Of a DNA stretch of 13,944 bases, positions 6,003-12,965 are shown in pieces. A model generated the notes under the pieces. The model was not told where the DNA came from. It ran no database searches and was given only the letters and a program-made list of their open reading frames with translations. The stretch spans positions 1-13,944 of the forward strand of contig CAYOBW010000188.1 of NCBI GenBank assembly GCA_964402115.1, in the 5' to 3' direction. Position 1 is the stretch's first letter. Each line of letters begins with the position of its first letter. This DNA is from CAYOBW01 sp964402115. Its GTDB lineage: Bacteria; Verrucomicrobiota; Kiritimatiellia; UBA8416; CAYOBW01. Made by a program: the position numbers and the translations under genes.

Positions 6003-7306
6003 CCACGGACCTCCGCCCCGGCCCGCCCGCCTGGGGCCGCACCCGCGTCCAGACACATGTCCAGGAACCGGTCCACGAACGTCTGCTCGGCATGCCGCGC
6101 CACCGCAACCTCACGGGCGTTTGCCGCCAGCGCAGCCGCGTTCGGCGCGGTAAGCACGGACAACAGTCCCCGGGCCAGTTCGCCCGCATCCTCACGTCCG
6201 CAGAGGTATCCGGTCTCGCCGGTTCTGACGAGATCCAGGGCATAGCCCGTCGGAAAGGCCACGACCGGCGTCCCGCACAGGAGCGCCTCGGGAATCATCA
6301 TCGGACCCTCGTCGCCGATCGAGGGGCAGACAAACGTGTCGGCAGCCTGGTAAGCCAGCGCCAGCGTCAGGCTGTCCCGCAGCAGCCCCAGGTAGCGGCC
6401 GGCAAAAGGCAGGCGCGACGCCAACTCCGCCCCCTGCAGCCCTGCGTAGGCGAGAAACACCTCGTCGCCACCCAACCCGGCCCCGGGCAGCAGCGTCCGC
6501 AGCTGTGCGAGCGCCTTGAGCAGCGGCTCCATGCCCTTGCGCGGATCGTCCAGCATCGTCGCCCCGAAGAAGACGATCTTGCGCTCCTGCGGCAAGTGCA
6601 GCAGGTCACGGGCCACCCGCCGGTCGATGGGGCGGAAGACGGTCTCGTCGAACCCGGGAAACACCTGCCGCACGCGGTGCCCGCCAAAAAGCCCGCTGTC
6701 GCGCACCTTTTGCAGCAGGCGCGCCCCACCGCCCCAGAAGAGGATCGGCAACGGCGTCAACCACCGCCGCTTCCGCTCCCACACCGTCCGCGAACGGTCA
6801 TGCGCATGGGACGGATGCAGCTGCGGACAACACCCGCAGCCCTGCTTGAACCGTTCGCAACCGAAAGTGCAATGGCAACCGCCGGTGATGGGCTCCTCGT
6901 CGGCCAGCCACCACAGGAGCGGAGCCCCGATGTGCGCATGGAGCCGGGCAATGTCGCGCACGTTCAGAAAGCTCGTGACCCAGTGCAGGCAGACCACGTC
7001 CGGCCGTTCCCCGACGGCGGCCAGCAGCGCCGTCCGGTCCACCAGCGTCGGCGCATCCAGGTTGAAAGCGTGGTAGGACGGCTTGAAGCGCCGGGCGGGC
7101 CAGCCTGGCAGCCGCCGGCACAGTGACTGCGCGCGGTAGCGCGCTTTCGACACGGGCACTTCGTGGACGTCGGCATCATGGGAGGACTTGCTCGCGACGA
7201 GCATGCGCGACGCATGCCCCCGTCCGCGCAGCAGCGCGTGCAGCCGATAGGCGGCCTGGGCGGCGCCGCCGCGCGTGTCGTGTGTGGCCAGGTGCAGAAA
7301 TCTCAT
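5999..7306 (-). CDS. WcaC-like GT4 glycosyltransferase
   Basis: This 435-residue GT4 (GT-B fold, retaining) glycosyltransferase resembles the WcaC group of colanic-acid-type enzymes. The N-terminal domain begins MRFLHLATHDTRGGAAQAAY (1-20), with the glycine-rich acceptor loop, then LHWVTSFLN at 107-115. A group-specific segment follows, TGGCHCTFGC to CGCCPQL at 141-163, with six cysteines (144, 146, 150, 157, 159, 160). The C-terminal domain has IVFFGATMLDDPRKGME at 244-260 and GDEGPMMIPEALLCGTPVVAF at 331-351, where D332-x7-E340 stands in for the EX7E donor motif. It should add one sugar to a lipid-linked glycan on the cytoplasmic face. The ATG at 7306 has AGGA 4 nt upstream and lies 7 nt after the upstream stop; the in-frame extension to 7372 overlaps the upstream gene and does not look like GT4. 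Donor and linkage are unknown. Confidence 0.9.
   Translation of the reverse strand: MRFLHLATHDTRGGAAQAAYRLHALLRGRGHASRMLVASKSSHDADVHEVPVSKARYRAQSLCRRLPGWPARRFKPSYHAFNLDAPTLVDRTALLAAVGERPDVVCLHWVTSFLNVRDIARLHAHIGAPLLWWLADEEPITGGCHCTFGCERFKQGCGCCPQLHPSHAHDRSRTVWERKRRWLTPLPILFWGGGARLLQKVRDSGLFGGHRVRQVFPGFDETVFRPIDRRVARDLLHLPQERKIVFFGATMLDDPRKGMEPLLKALAQLRTLLPGAGLGGDEVFLAYAGLQGAELASRLPFAGRYLGLLRDSLTLALAYQAADTFVCPSIGDEGPMMIPEALLCGTPVVAFPTGYALDLVRTGETGYLCGREDAGELARGLLSVLTAPNAAALAANAREVAVARHAEQTFVDRFLDMCLDAGAAPGGRAGAEVRG
6009..6014 (-). promoter_or_regulatory. Ribosome binding site deciding the ATP-grasp start
   Basis: The minus strand reads GGAGGT 6 nt before the ATG at 6002, inside the 3' end of the upstream glycosyltransferase gene. 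Together with the ATGA overlap it fixes the start at 6002 rather than the earlier in-frame ATG at 6056. Confidence 0.7.
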
Positions 7307-7313
7307 GGCTTCC

Positions 7314-8693
7314 TCAGCCCGCCTCCCGCAAGGCGCCGGCCGTCGCCGCCACGGCCGCCGCCCGTTCGTCAAGGCCGTCCAGGGTCCGGCTCACGTCCCG
7401 GCCCGTCACGCATCCGAACGCTTCGACGTAAGCTCGCAGCACGGTGTAAATATTGATCTCGGTGAGAACGATCTCCAGCGAGCGGCGCCCCATGCCGGCG
7501 GCGAGCGCCGGATCAGCCAGCAACCGTTCGAGCTTCGCTTGCAGGTCGAGCGCGTCGCCGTCCCGGAAGTAGAAGCCGTTGACGCCGTCCCGGACCAGGT
7601 GTTTTTCGGTGCCGTCGCAAACCGAACACACGATGGGACGGCTGAAGCACATGGCATCGTTGATCGAGATGCCCCCCATGCCCGCGAGGGCGTACACGGC
7701 TGACGAGAGGAACAGGCGCCCCATGGCGGAAGCCTCGTAGACGCCACCGACGAAGCGCACGGCGTCCTGCACGCCCAGGCGCACGGCCAGGGCTTTCCAA
7801 GCCTGCTCCATGGGTCCCTCGCCCGCCACCACGAGTTCCGCATCGGGGAACCGCCCGCGCAGCGCCGCAAAGGCCTGCAGCAAAAGGTCCACCCGCTTCC
7901 AGGCCACAAGCCGCCCGACGTGCAGCAGGCGCCGCGGGTGCGCCCTCACGCCGTCCCGCAGAAGCTGCTCCCGCACGGCCAGCCAGCGGTCCGTGTCGGG
8001 CGAGTTCTTGATGATGAAGATCCGCTCGCGCGGCACGCCGTAGCTGCCGTAGACGCGGTACGCGTCCTCGATGTAGTTCACATGCGCGTCGGGCAGGCGC
8101 CACAACGAGCGCCTCCGCCGCAGCTCCCGCGAAAAGGCGATCCTGGCGTTCACCTTGCGCCAGGCCTTCAGGCAGCCAGACAGGAGCCGGCCCGCCAGCC
8201 GGAACGGCGCCGGCAGCGCGCTCAAACGTCCCAGCAGGGCGTGGATGCGAACCGGGGGCGCCTGCATGCGCGCCGCCACACGCCGCTGGAAGTCGGCCGT
8301 GAACTCGTCGCACGTCTGGACGCGAAAAGGGATGCTCTTGAGGATGAGCCGCGCGCCCAGCAGCCGACGCACGAGGCGCGTGAGCGGATGCACGCGAAAG
8401 CTCTCGAGGTATTCGGGCACAACAACAACAACGGATGGACGGACACGCAGCAGCAGCCGCCAGAGGGCCGGGAGATACAGGACCGCATCGCGCCGTTTCC
8501 GCTCCGCCAGGTCCACGAACGGGTAGCCGAATGCCGAGCGGAACAGCGGAACGCCGGTGCCGACGCGCGACAGATCATCCCACCCGACGGCGACAGTCAG
8601 CCGCGTGTCTGGCAGGCTATTCAACCGGTTGAGGATATGCAGGTAATAGTTCGGCGTGTCGGTGACGCCCTGAAAGACGAATAGCACGTTCAT
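7314..8693 (-). CDS. GT4 glycosyltransferase with altered EX7E motif
   Basis: This is a 459-residue GT-B glycosyltransferase. The N-terminal domain starts MNVLFVFQGVTDTPNYYLHI and includes VVVVVPEYLESFRVHP at 88-103. The C-terminal domain is standard GT4: LLHVGRLVAWKRVDLLLQAF at 256-275, AELVVAGEGPMEQAW at 285-299, AVRFVGGV at 311-318. In the donor-binding block, GMGGISINDAMCFSRPIV at 338-355, the usual E-x7-E is replaced by Gly and Asp (G338, D346). A sub-group of GT4 proteins with GG-x-x-x-NDAM is known to me by pattern, so this need not mean inactivity. The ATG at 8693 overlaps the upstream TGA (ATGA), and homology begins there. It lacks a clear Shine-Dalgarno and is probably translationally coupled. 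A 70-residue arginine- and alanine-rich extension reaching 8903 is an out-of-frame reading of the upstream gene. Confidence 0.89.
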   Translation of the reverse strand: MNVLFVFQGVTDTPNYYLHILNRLNSLPDTRLTVAVGWDDLSRVGTGVPLFRSAFGYPFVDLAERKRRDAVLYLPALWRLLLRVRPSVVVVVPEYLESFRVHPLTRLVRRLLGARLILKSIPFRVQTCDEFTADFQRRVAARMQAPPVRIHALLGRLSALPAPFRLAGRLLSGCLKAWRKVNARIAFSRELRRRRSLWRLPDAHVNYIEDAYRVYGSYGVPRERIFIIKNSPDTDRWLAVREQLLRDGVRAHPRRLLHVGRLVAWKRVDLLLQAFAALRGRFPDAELVVAGEGPMEQAWKALAVRLGVQDAVRFVGGVYEASAMGRLFLSSAVYALAGMGGISINDAMCFSRPIVCSVCDGTEKHLVRDGVNGFYFRDGDALDLQAKLERLLADPALAAGMGRRSLEIVLTEINIYTVLRAYVEAFGCVTGRDVSRTLDGLDERAAAVAATAGALREAG

Positions 8694-11029
8694 TGGGCGG
8701 CGCCCCGCAGCCGCGCCAACTTGTTCGCCACCCGCCGCGTCAGGCGCAGACGCGCCGCGGCGCGCTGCTGCGCGGCCGTGCGGCCTGGAATGCGCGCCAG
8801 CACGGCCTCGAACGCCGCGGCTGACTGTGACCAGGCGTGCCACGCCGCCGCGTGCGCGGCGGCCCGCGCCCGCATGGCAGCGTCGGGCAACCCCCGCGCC
8901 CACAGGTCCCTTACCGTTTGAACCAGCTGCTCCGGCGTGTTGGGCGAGTACAGGAACCCGGTCTCGCCGTCACGCAACGTTTCCGGAATCCCGCCGACGC
9001 GGGGCAGCACCGGGATACAGCCGCACGCCTGCGCCTCGAGCGCGATCAGCGGGCAGTTCTCGGAGCGCGACGGCATGACCAGTAACGAATCGGCACGCAG
9101 GGCGTCCGCCAACCGGGCGGGAGGAACCTCGCCGTGGTTGGACACGCCGGGCAGCGCGGCGCATATGTGCTCCCACGCGGGCAAACGGTCGGCAGCCAGC
9201 CACGCCGGCCGCATGTGCCCGGCGGCGTCCTCCGGCCAGCGCACGGCCAGGCCGAACACGTCCAGCGTCACATCGGGCACGGCGGCCCGCAGGCCGGCAT
9301 AGGCTGCCAGCGCGATGTCGAACCCTTTGTAGTCGCACACGTTCCCCGCAAAGACCAGGCGATGCGGGCCGCGCGGCACGGCCGGGCAAGGCTGGAAGAG
9401 GTTCCGCTCAAAGCCGTTGCGCACGACATGGAGGCTTGCGGTATCGACGCCGGCAGCCCGGAAAACACCGCGGGAGTACTCGGAGACGCAGATCACATGC
9501 GTGCCCGTGCGTGCGAGGTCGCGGGCCGGCACGCCGCCGGGCACGTAGTGCATCGAGTGGTGATACACCACAACCTGGCTGGCAACGGCATCGGCCACGG
9601 TATCCGCCCGGCCCACGGCCACGAAAACGCCGGCGCCGTCCAACCGCCGCACCAGCCGCTTGACAGCCACGTCGTGACGCGCCCCGGCGAACGGCACGCC
9701 CTCCACGATCCCCAGCGGGTTGGCGGAGATCCCGAGCAGAAGCGTGGGCCGTCCGGCGCGCAGCAGGCCCCGCGCCACCTCCAGCGTGGCCCGCAGCGCG
9801 CCGTAAACGACCGGCGCCGTGACCTCGGCGTCCGGCTGACCGACGAAGATCGCCGCCTGCCGCGACGGCTGCCCGGCGGGCTCCGCGACCTCAACGTTCT
9901 CGAACCGGTTCAGGAAGGCCCGCAGGTCGTCCCGGTCCGCCTGCTGCTCCGGTCCCAGCGCGGCATAGTGCGCCAGCCCCACGTCGGCCACGTTCACCGC
10001 ACGATACGGCGCCGCACCCTGCCACTCCCGCGCCGCGGCGTCCGCCGCCCGCCAGTACCAGCCCAGCGCCGTCCCCGCGAACCGCCCGGCACACTCCGCG
10101 GCCCGCCGCCGGAAGAACGCGCGCCGCCGGTTCGCCTCCCTGCCCTCCGGCAGCGCCCACAGCCACTCCATGATCCGCGCGATGAGCGCCGGGTGCGCAC
10201 CCAGCTTATATAAGAACGCGTGCGGATTGGCCGCGGCGTCAATGGCGTGGTCCAGCGCCAGGCGCGCCTGCGCGGGGTCGGAAAGATCCAGAAGAGGGAA
10301 GAGCGCGTCAAAACGATGGGCGTTCAGGAACTTGATGGCGATCTTCGCGGAGTCGAAGAAGCAGGCCCCCCGCTGCGCGTTGCTGAATTGCGCCGCGTGG
10401 CAGCGGGTGACAGCCGTCCGCTCGTCGATGTAGCACGCCGGCGCGCGCGGCAGCAGGCGCAGCCACATGTCGTAGTCCTGGCTGTACTTCAGCACCTCGT
10501 CGAACGGACCGGCGGCAGCCAGGGCCTCGCGGTGCACGCAGATCGTGATGCCCGACAGGTAATTGCTTTCGAGCATCTCCAGCACCTGCCACCGCGCCTC
10601 GGGAATCCGCCGCCAGGGCGGCGGGTCCTCCAGCTGCCCCGTCGCATCCTGCAGATGCCGGAAGTGCGTGAAGAAGAAGCGGCACTCCGGCCGGCGCTGC
10701 AGCCACGCGCGGTGGATCTCCAGCTTCCGGGGGTCGAACAGATCGTCCGCGCTCAACCACAGCAGCCACTCCCCGCGCGCCTCGCGCATGCCGAGGTTCA
10801 GAGCGCTCGAGGCGCCGCCGTTCGACTTGCGAACCAGCCGGATGCGGCTGTCGCGCGCACCATACGCGTCGATGACCGCCGGGGTGTCGTCCGTCGATCC
10901 GTCGTCCACGACAACCGCCTCCCAGTCCGGGTCGGTCTGGGCCAGCAGGCTGTCCAGCGCGGCCCCCACGTACCGCCCGTAGTTGTAGGCGGGAACGAGG
11001 ACGCTGAAGCTTGGACGGCCGGCGTTCAT
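8690..11029 (-). CDS. Bifunctional GT2-GT4 glycosyltransferase
   Basis: This 779-residue protein joins two glycosyltransferase domains. Residues 1-~240 are GT2 (GT-A, inverting): FSVLVPAYNYGRYV at 8-21, VVVDDGSTDDTP at 39-50, the metal-binding SADD at 93-96, and QDYDMWLRLLP at 184-194. Residues ~240-390 are an alpha-helical, Arg/Ala-rich linker with no motif I recognise. Residues ~395-745 are GT4 (GT-B, retaining): VYHHSMHYVPGG at 488-499, VVRNGFERNLFQP at 535-547, LVFAGNVCDYKGFDIALAAY at 558-577, and SRSENCPLIALEAQACG at 654-670 with E657-x7-E665. Both catalytic signatures are intact, so it could add two successive sugars of opposite anomeric type. It starts 6 nt after the upstream stop; GAGGT lies only 3 nt before the ATG and overlaps the upstream TGA. 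Its TGA overlaps the next ATG. Reading is open throughout, so this is a true fusion in this sequence. Confidence 0.92.
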   Translation of the reverse strand: MNAGRPSFSVLVPAYNYGRYVGAALDSLLAQTDPDWEAVVVDDGSTDDTPAVIDAYGARDSRIRLVRKSNGGASSALNLGMREARGEWLLWLSADDLFDPRKLEIHRAWLQRRPECRFFFTHFRHLQDATGQLEDPPPWRRIPEARWQVLEMLESNYLSGITICVHREALAAAGPFDEVLKYSQDYDMWLRLLPRAPACYIDERTAVTRCHAAQFSNAQRGACFFDSAKIAIKFLNAHRFDALFPLLDLSDPAQARLALDHAIDAAANPHAFLYKLGAHPALIARIMEWLWALPEGREANRRRAFFRRRAAECAGRFAGTALGWYWRAADAAAREWQGAAPYRAVNVADVGLAHYAALGPEQQADRDDLRAFLNRFENVEVAEPAGQPSRQAAIFVGQPDAEVTAPVVYGALRATLEVARGLLRAGRPTLLLGISANPLGIVEGVPFAGARHDVAVKRLVRRLDGAGVFVAVGRADTVADAVASQVVVYHHSMHYVPGGVPARDLARTGTHVICVSEYSRGVFRAAGVDTASLHVVRNGFERNLFQPCPAVPRGPHRLVFAGNVCDYKGFDIALAAYAGLRAAVPDVTLDVFGLAVRWPEDAAGHMRPAWLAADRLPAWEHICAALPGVSNHGEVPPARLADALRADSLLVMPSRSENCPLIALEAQACGCIPVLPRVGGIPETLRDGETGFLYSPNTPEQLVQTVRDLWARGLPDAAMRARAAAHAAAWHAWSQSAAAFEAVLARIPGRTAAQQRAAARLRLTRRVANKLARLRGAAQ

Positions 11030-11035
11030 CGAACC

Positions 11036-11986
11036 TCACAGACCATAGGCTTTGCGCATCCAGTCGGCCGTGATCCGCATGCCGGCCTCCAGCGGGTAGG
11101 AGTTCTTGTGATCCAGGTCCCGGATCGCCTTGGAGACGTCCACCACCTTGGACGTGGTCGTCAGGATCTCGGAGTCCTTGAACCGCACCTTCGCCGGATC
11201 GGCGCCGGTGAGCGCGATCACAATGTCGGACAACTCCTCGATCGAATGCAGGGCGTTGCCGCCGATATTGTACGTTTCGCCCGGCTTGAAGTTCCCCGTG
11301 ATGTTCGCCAGGGTGCGCACCGTGTCGGCAAGGAACGTCGAAGTCCGCCGATGCCCCCGGAAGACCGTCCAGGGCAACCCGTGCAGCCCGCAGTAGAGGA
11401 ACCGGCAGTTGACCGAGCGGTAAGGGCTGTAGTGCTCGCCGGGGCCGTACGTGTTGAACAGGCGCACGACCACGCTCTCGGTCCGGTACATGCTGCGGGA
11501 ATTCCGCACCTGCATCTCGTTGACCCACTTGCTCATGGCGTAGTCGTTCAACTGCTTGACTTCGTTTTCCTCCATGACGGTCTCGGCCATGACGGAGGGC
11601 CAGTCACCGTAGACCTCCGAAGAGGAGAAGTGGATCAGCCGGAATCGCAGGCGCTCCTGGAGCCGAATGATGTTCTTCGTGCCGACGGCGTTCGTCCGCC
11701 ACAGCGCCTCGTAGTAATCCTCGCCATTCCACCGGCCGAATTCCGCCGCGCAGTGGTAGACGTAGTCGAACGGCCCCATGGTCTCGAAGACCCGCTCGAT
11801 CTCGCGGAAGTTGCCCACGTCGCAGCGCGCATAGAGCGGCACAGCCACATCGGTCCCCACGCTGAACCCGATCTGGTCCGGCTGGTGTGCCAGGTCGCAC
11901 GACACCACGTGATGCCCCCGCCCCCGCAGCTCGCCAAGCAAGCCCCGCCCGACCGTTCCCAACCCCCCCGTCACCAGGATACGCAT
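11036..11986 (-). CDS. Extended SDR: nucleotide-sugar epimerase/dehydratase/decarboxylase-like
   Basis: This is a 316-residue NAD(P)-dependent extended short-chain dehydrogenase that acts on a nucleotide sugar. The Rossmann motif TGGLGTVG spans 6-13. The active site shows HFSSSEVYGD at 119-128 (S121-S123, E124) and YAMSK at 149-153 (Y149, K153). RLFNTYGPGEHYSP follows at 175-188 and YNIGGN at 239-244. The glutamate in SSSEVYGD matches the position used by UDP-glucuronate decarboxylases and sugar 4,6-dehydratases, whereas simple 4-epimerases usually have SSSA. The block FRGHRRTSTFLADTVRTLANI (209-229) differs from RmlB, so I do not call it RmlB. It could nevertheless supply a 4-keto sugar to the WecE-like enzyme; this is inference. 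GGGAGGG lies 4 nt before the ATG at 11986. The in-frame extension to 12304 runs antiparallel in frame through the neighbouring gene and is rejected. Confidence 0.88.
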   Translation of the reverse strand: MRILVTGGLGTVGRGLLGELRGRGHHVVSCDLAHQPDQIGFSVGTDVAVPLYARCDVGNFREIERVFETMGPFDYVYHCAAEFGRWNGEDYYEALWRTNAVGTKNIIRLQERLRFRLIHFSSSEVYGDWPSVMAETVMEENEVKQLNDYAMSKWVNEMQVRNSRSMYRTESVVVRLFNTYGPGEHYSPYRSVNCRFLYCGLHGLPWTVFRGHRRTSTFLADTVRTLANITGNFKPGETYNIGGNALHSIEELSDIVIALTGADPAKVRFKDSEILTTTSKVVDVSKAIRDLDHKNSYPLEAGMRITADWMRKAYGL

Positions 11987-11990
11987 GCTG

Positions 11991-11997
11991 CCCTCCC
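11991..11997 (-). promoter_or_regulatory. Ribosome binding site deciding the SDR start
   Basis: The minus strand reads GGGAGGG 4 nt before the ATG at 11986, where the MRILVTGG Rossmann strand begins. It supports this start over any upstream in-frame codon that would overlap the epimerase gene. Confidence 0.65.
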
Positions 11998-12020
11998 TGC
12001 CACGCGGGCCGTGGCCCGCA

Positions 12021-12965
12021 TCAACGCCGGTCCGCCGCGCGAACCGACCGAAACCAATCCATGTACAACCGCAACCCCTCCGCCATGTCGGCCGCCGGCT
12101 CGAACCCCAGCGCTGCGCGGGCCTTGGCGATGTCGGCCCGGCAGTGCCTGACCTCGCCCGGCCGCGGCGCCACATGCCGCACGGCCTCCGCCTCGACCCC
12201 GGCCGCCCGCTGCAGCCACTCCGCCAGGCGGTTGATCGTGATGCTCTGCCCGCACCCGATGTTGTAGACGCCCCCCGGCACCTCCCGCAGGGCGGCCCGC
12301 ACATTGGCCTCGGCCACGTCGCGCACGTTCACGAAGTCGCGGGTCTGTTCGCCATCCCCATAGATCGTCAGCGGCAGCCCCGCGCACAGGCGCTCGGCGA
12401 AAATCGGTATCACGTTGCCGTAGGCGTCGTAGCGCTGGTTGACCCCGTAGACGTTGAAGTAGCGCAGGCAGACGGCGCGAAAACCGTACAGGCGGCCGAA
12501 GCAGAGCACCTGCTTCTCCGCGGCCAGTTTGCTCACGCCATAGGGCGAATCCGGGTTCTGCGGATGATCCTCGGCTATCGGCATGGTCACAAGCTCGCCG
12601 AAGGTCGCCGCCGAAGACGAGTAGACCACGGCGCGGACACCTTCCCGGCGCGCGGCCTCCAGCACGGTCAGCGTGCCCAGAACGTTGACCGAGGCGTCCG
12701 CGAGCGGATTCTCGACGGACTTCACGTTGCCCACCGAGGCCGCGAGGTGAAAGACGTGGGTAACCCCGCGCATGACGGCCGCCACGGCCGGCGCATCGCG
12801 GATGTCGCCCGGCACGAGCGAGACCGGCAGGCCGGCGAGGTTGGCCGCGTGGCCCGTGGACAAGTCGTCGAGGACCGTGACCGGCACGCCCTCGGCGACC
12901 AGGCGGTGCACGACGTTCGACCCGATGAAACCCGCTCCCCCCGTGACCAGGGCACGTGCGCTCAT
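12021..12965 (-). CDS. UDP-glucose 4-epimerase-like SDR (GalE/WbpP group)
   Basis: This 314-residue extended SDR has a textbook epimerase layout: TGGAGFIGSN at 8-17 for NAD, DDLSTGHAANL at 33-43, HLAASVGNVKSVENP at 73-87, catalytic YSSSAATFG at 115-123, YGVSK at 142-146 (Y142, K146), RYFNVYGVNQ at 168-177, GDGEQTRDFVNVRDVAEA at 203-220, and GEVRHCRADIAKA at 270-282. It most likely interconverts UDP-Glc/UDP-Gal, the N-acetylhexosamine pair, or the uronic acid forms. Substrate choice depends on gate residues I cannot judge by eye. It is shorter than E. coli GalE (338) and resembles compact Gram-negative, Gram-positive and archaeal homologues. The start overlaps the upstream TGA (ATGA) and has GGGGAGA 5 nt upstream. 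A longer in-frame reading to 13193 lies inside the neighbouring glycosyltransferase gene. A 34-nt gap separates it from the next gene. Confidence 0.91.
   Translation of the reverse strand: MSARALVTGGAGFIGSNVVHRLVAEGVPVTVLDDLSTGHAANLAGLPVSLVPGDIRDAPAVAAVMRGVTHVFHLAASVGNVKSVENPLADASVNVLGTLTVLEAARREGVRAVVYSSSAATFGELVTMPIAEDHPQNPDSPYGVSKLAAEKQVLCFGRLYGFRAVCLRYFNVYGVNQRYDAYGNVIPIFAERLCAGLPLTIYGDGEQTRDFVNVRDVAEANVRAALREVPGGVYNIGCGQSITINRLAEWLQRAAGVEAEAVRHVAPRPGEVRHCRADIAKARAALGFEPAADMAEGLRLYMDWFRSVRAADRR

Noticed and set aside
10220..12151. Very long plus-strand open frame (also 4755-6245 and 3402-4496)
   Set aside because: Its translation has no recognisable domain and is rich in Arg, His, Gln and Pro, as expected for the antisense of high-GC genes. 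The minus-strand genes here have clear catalytic motifs.
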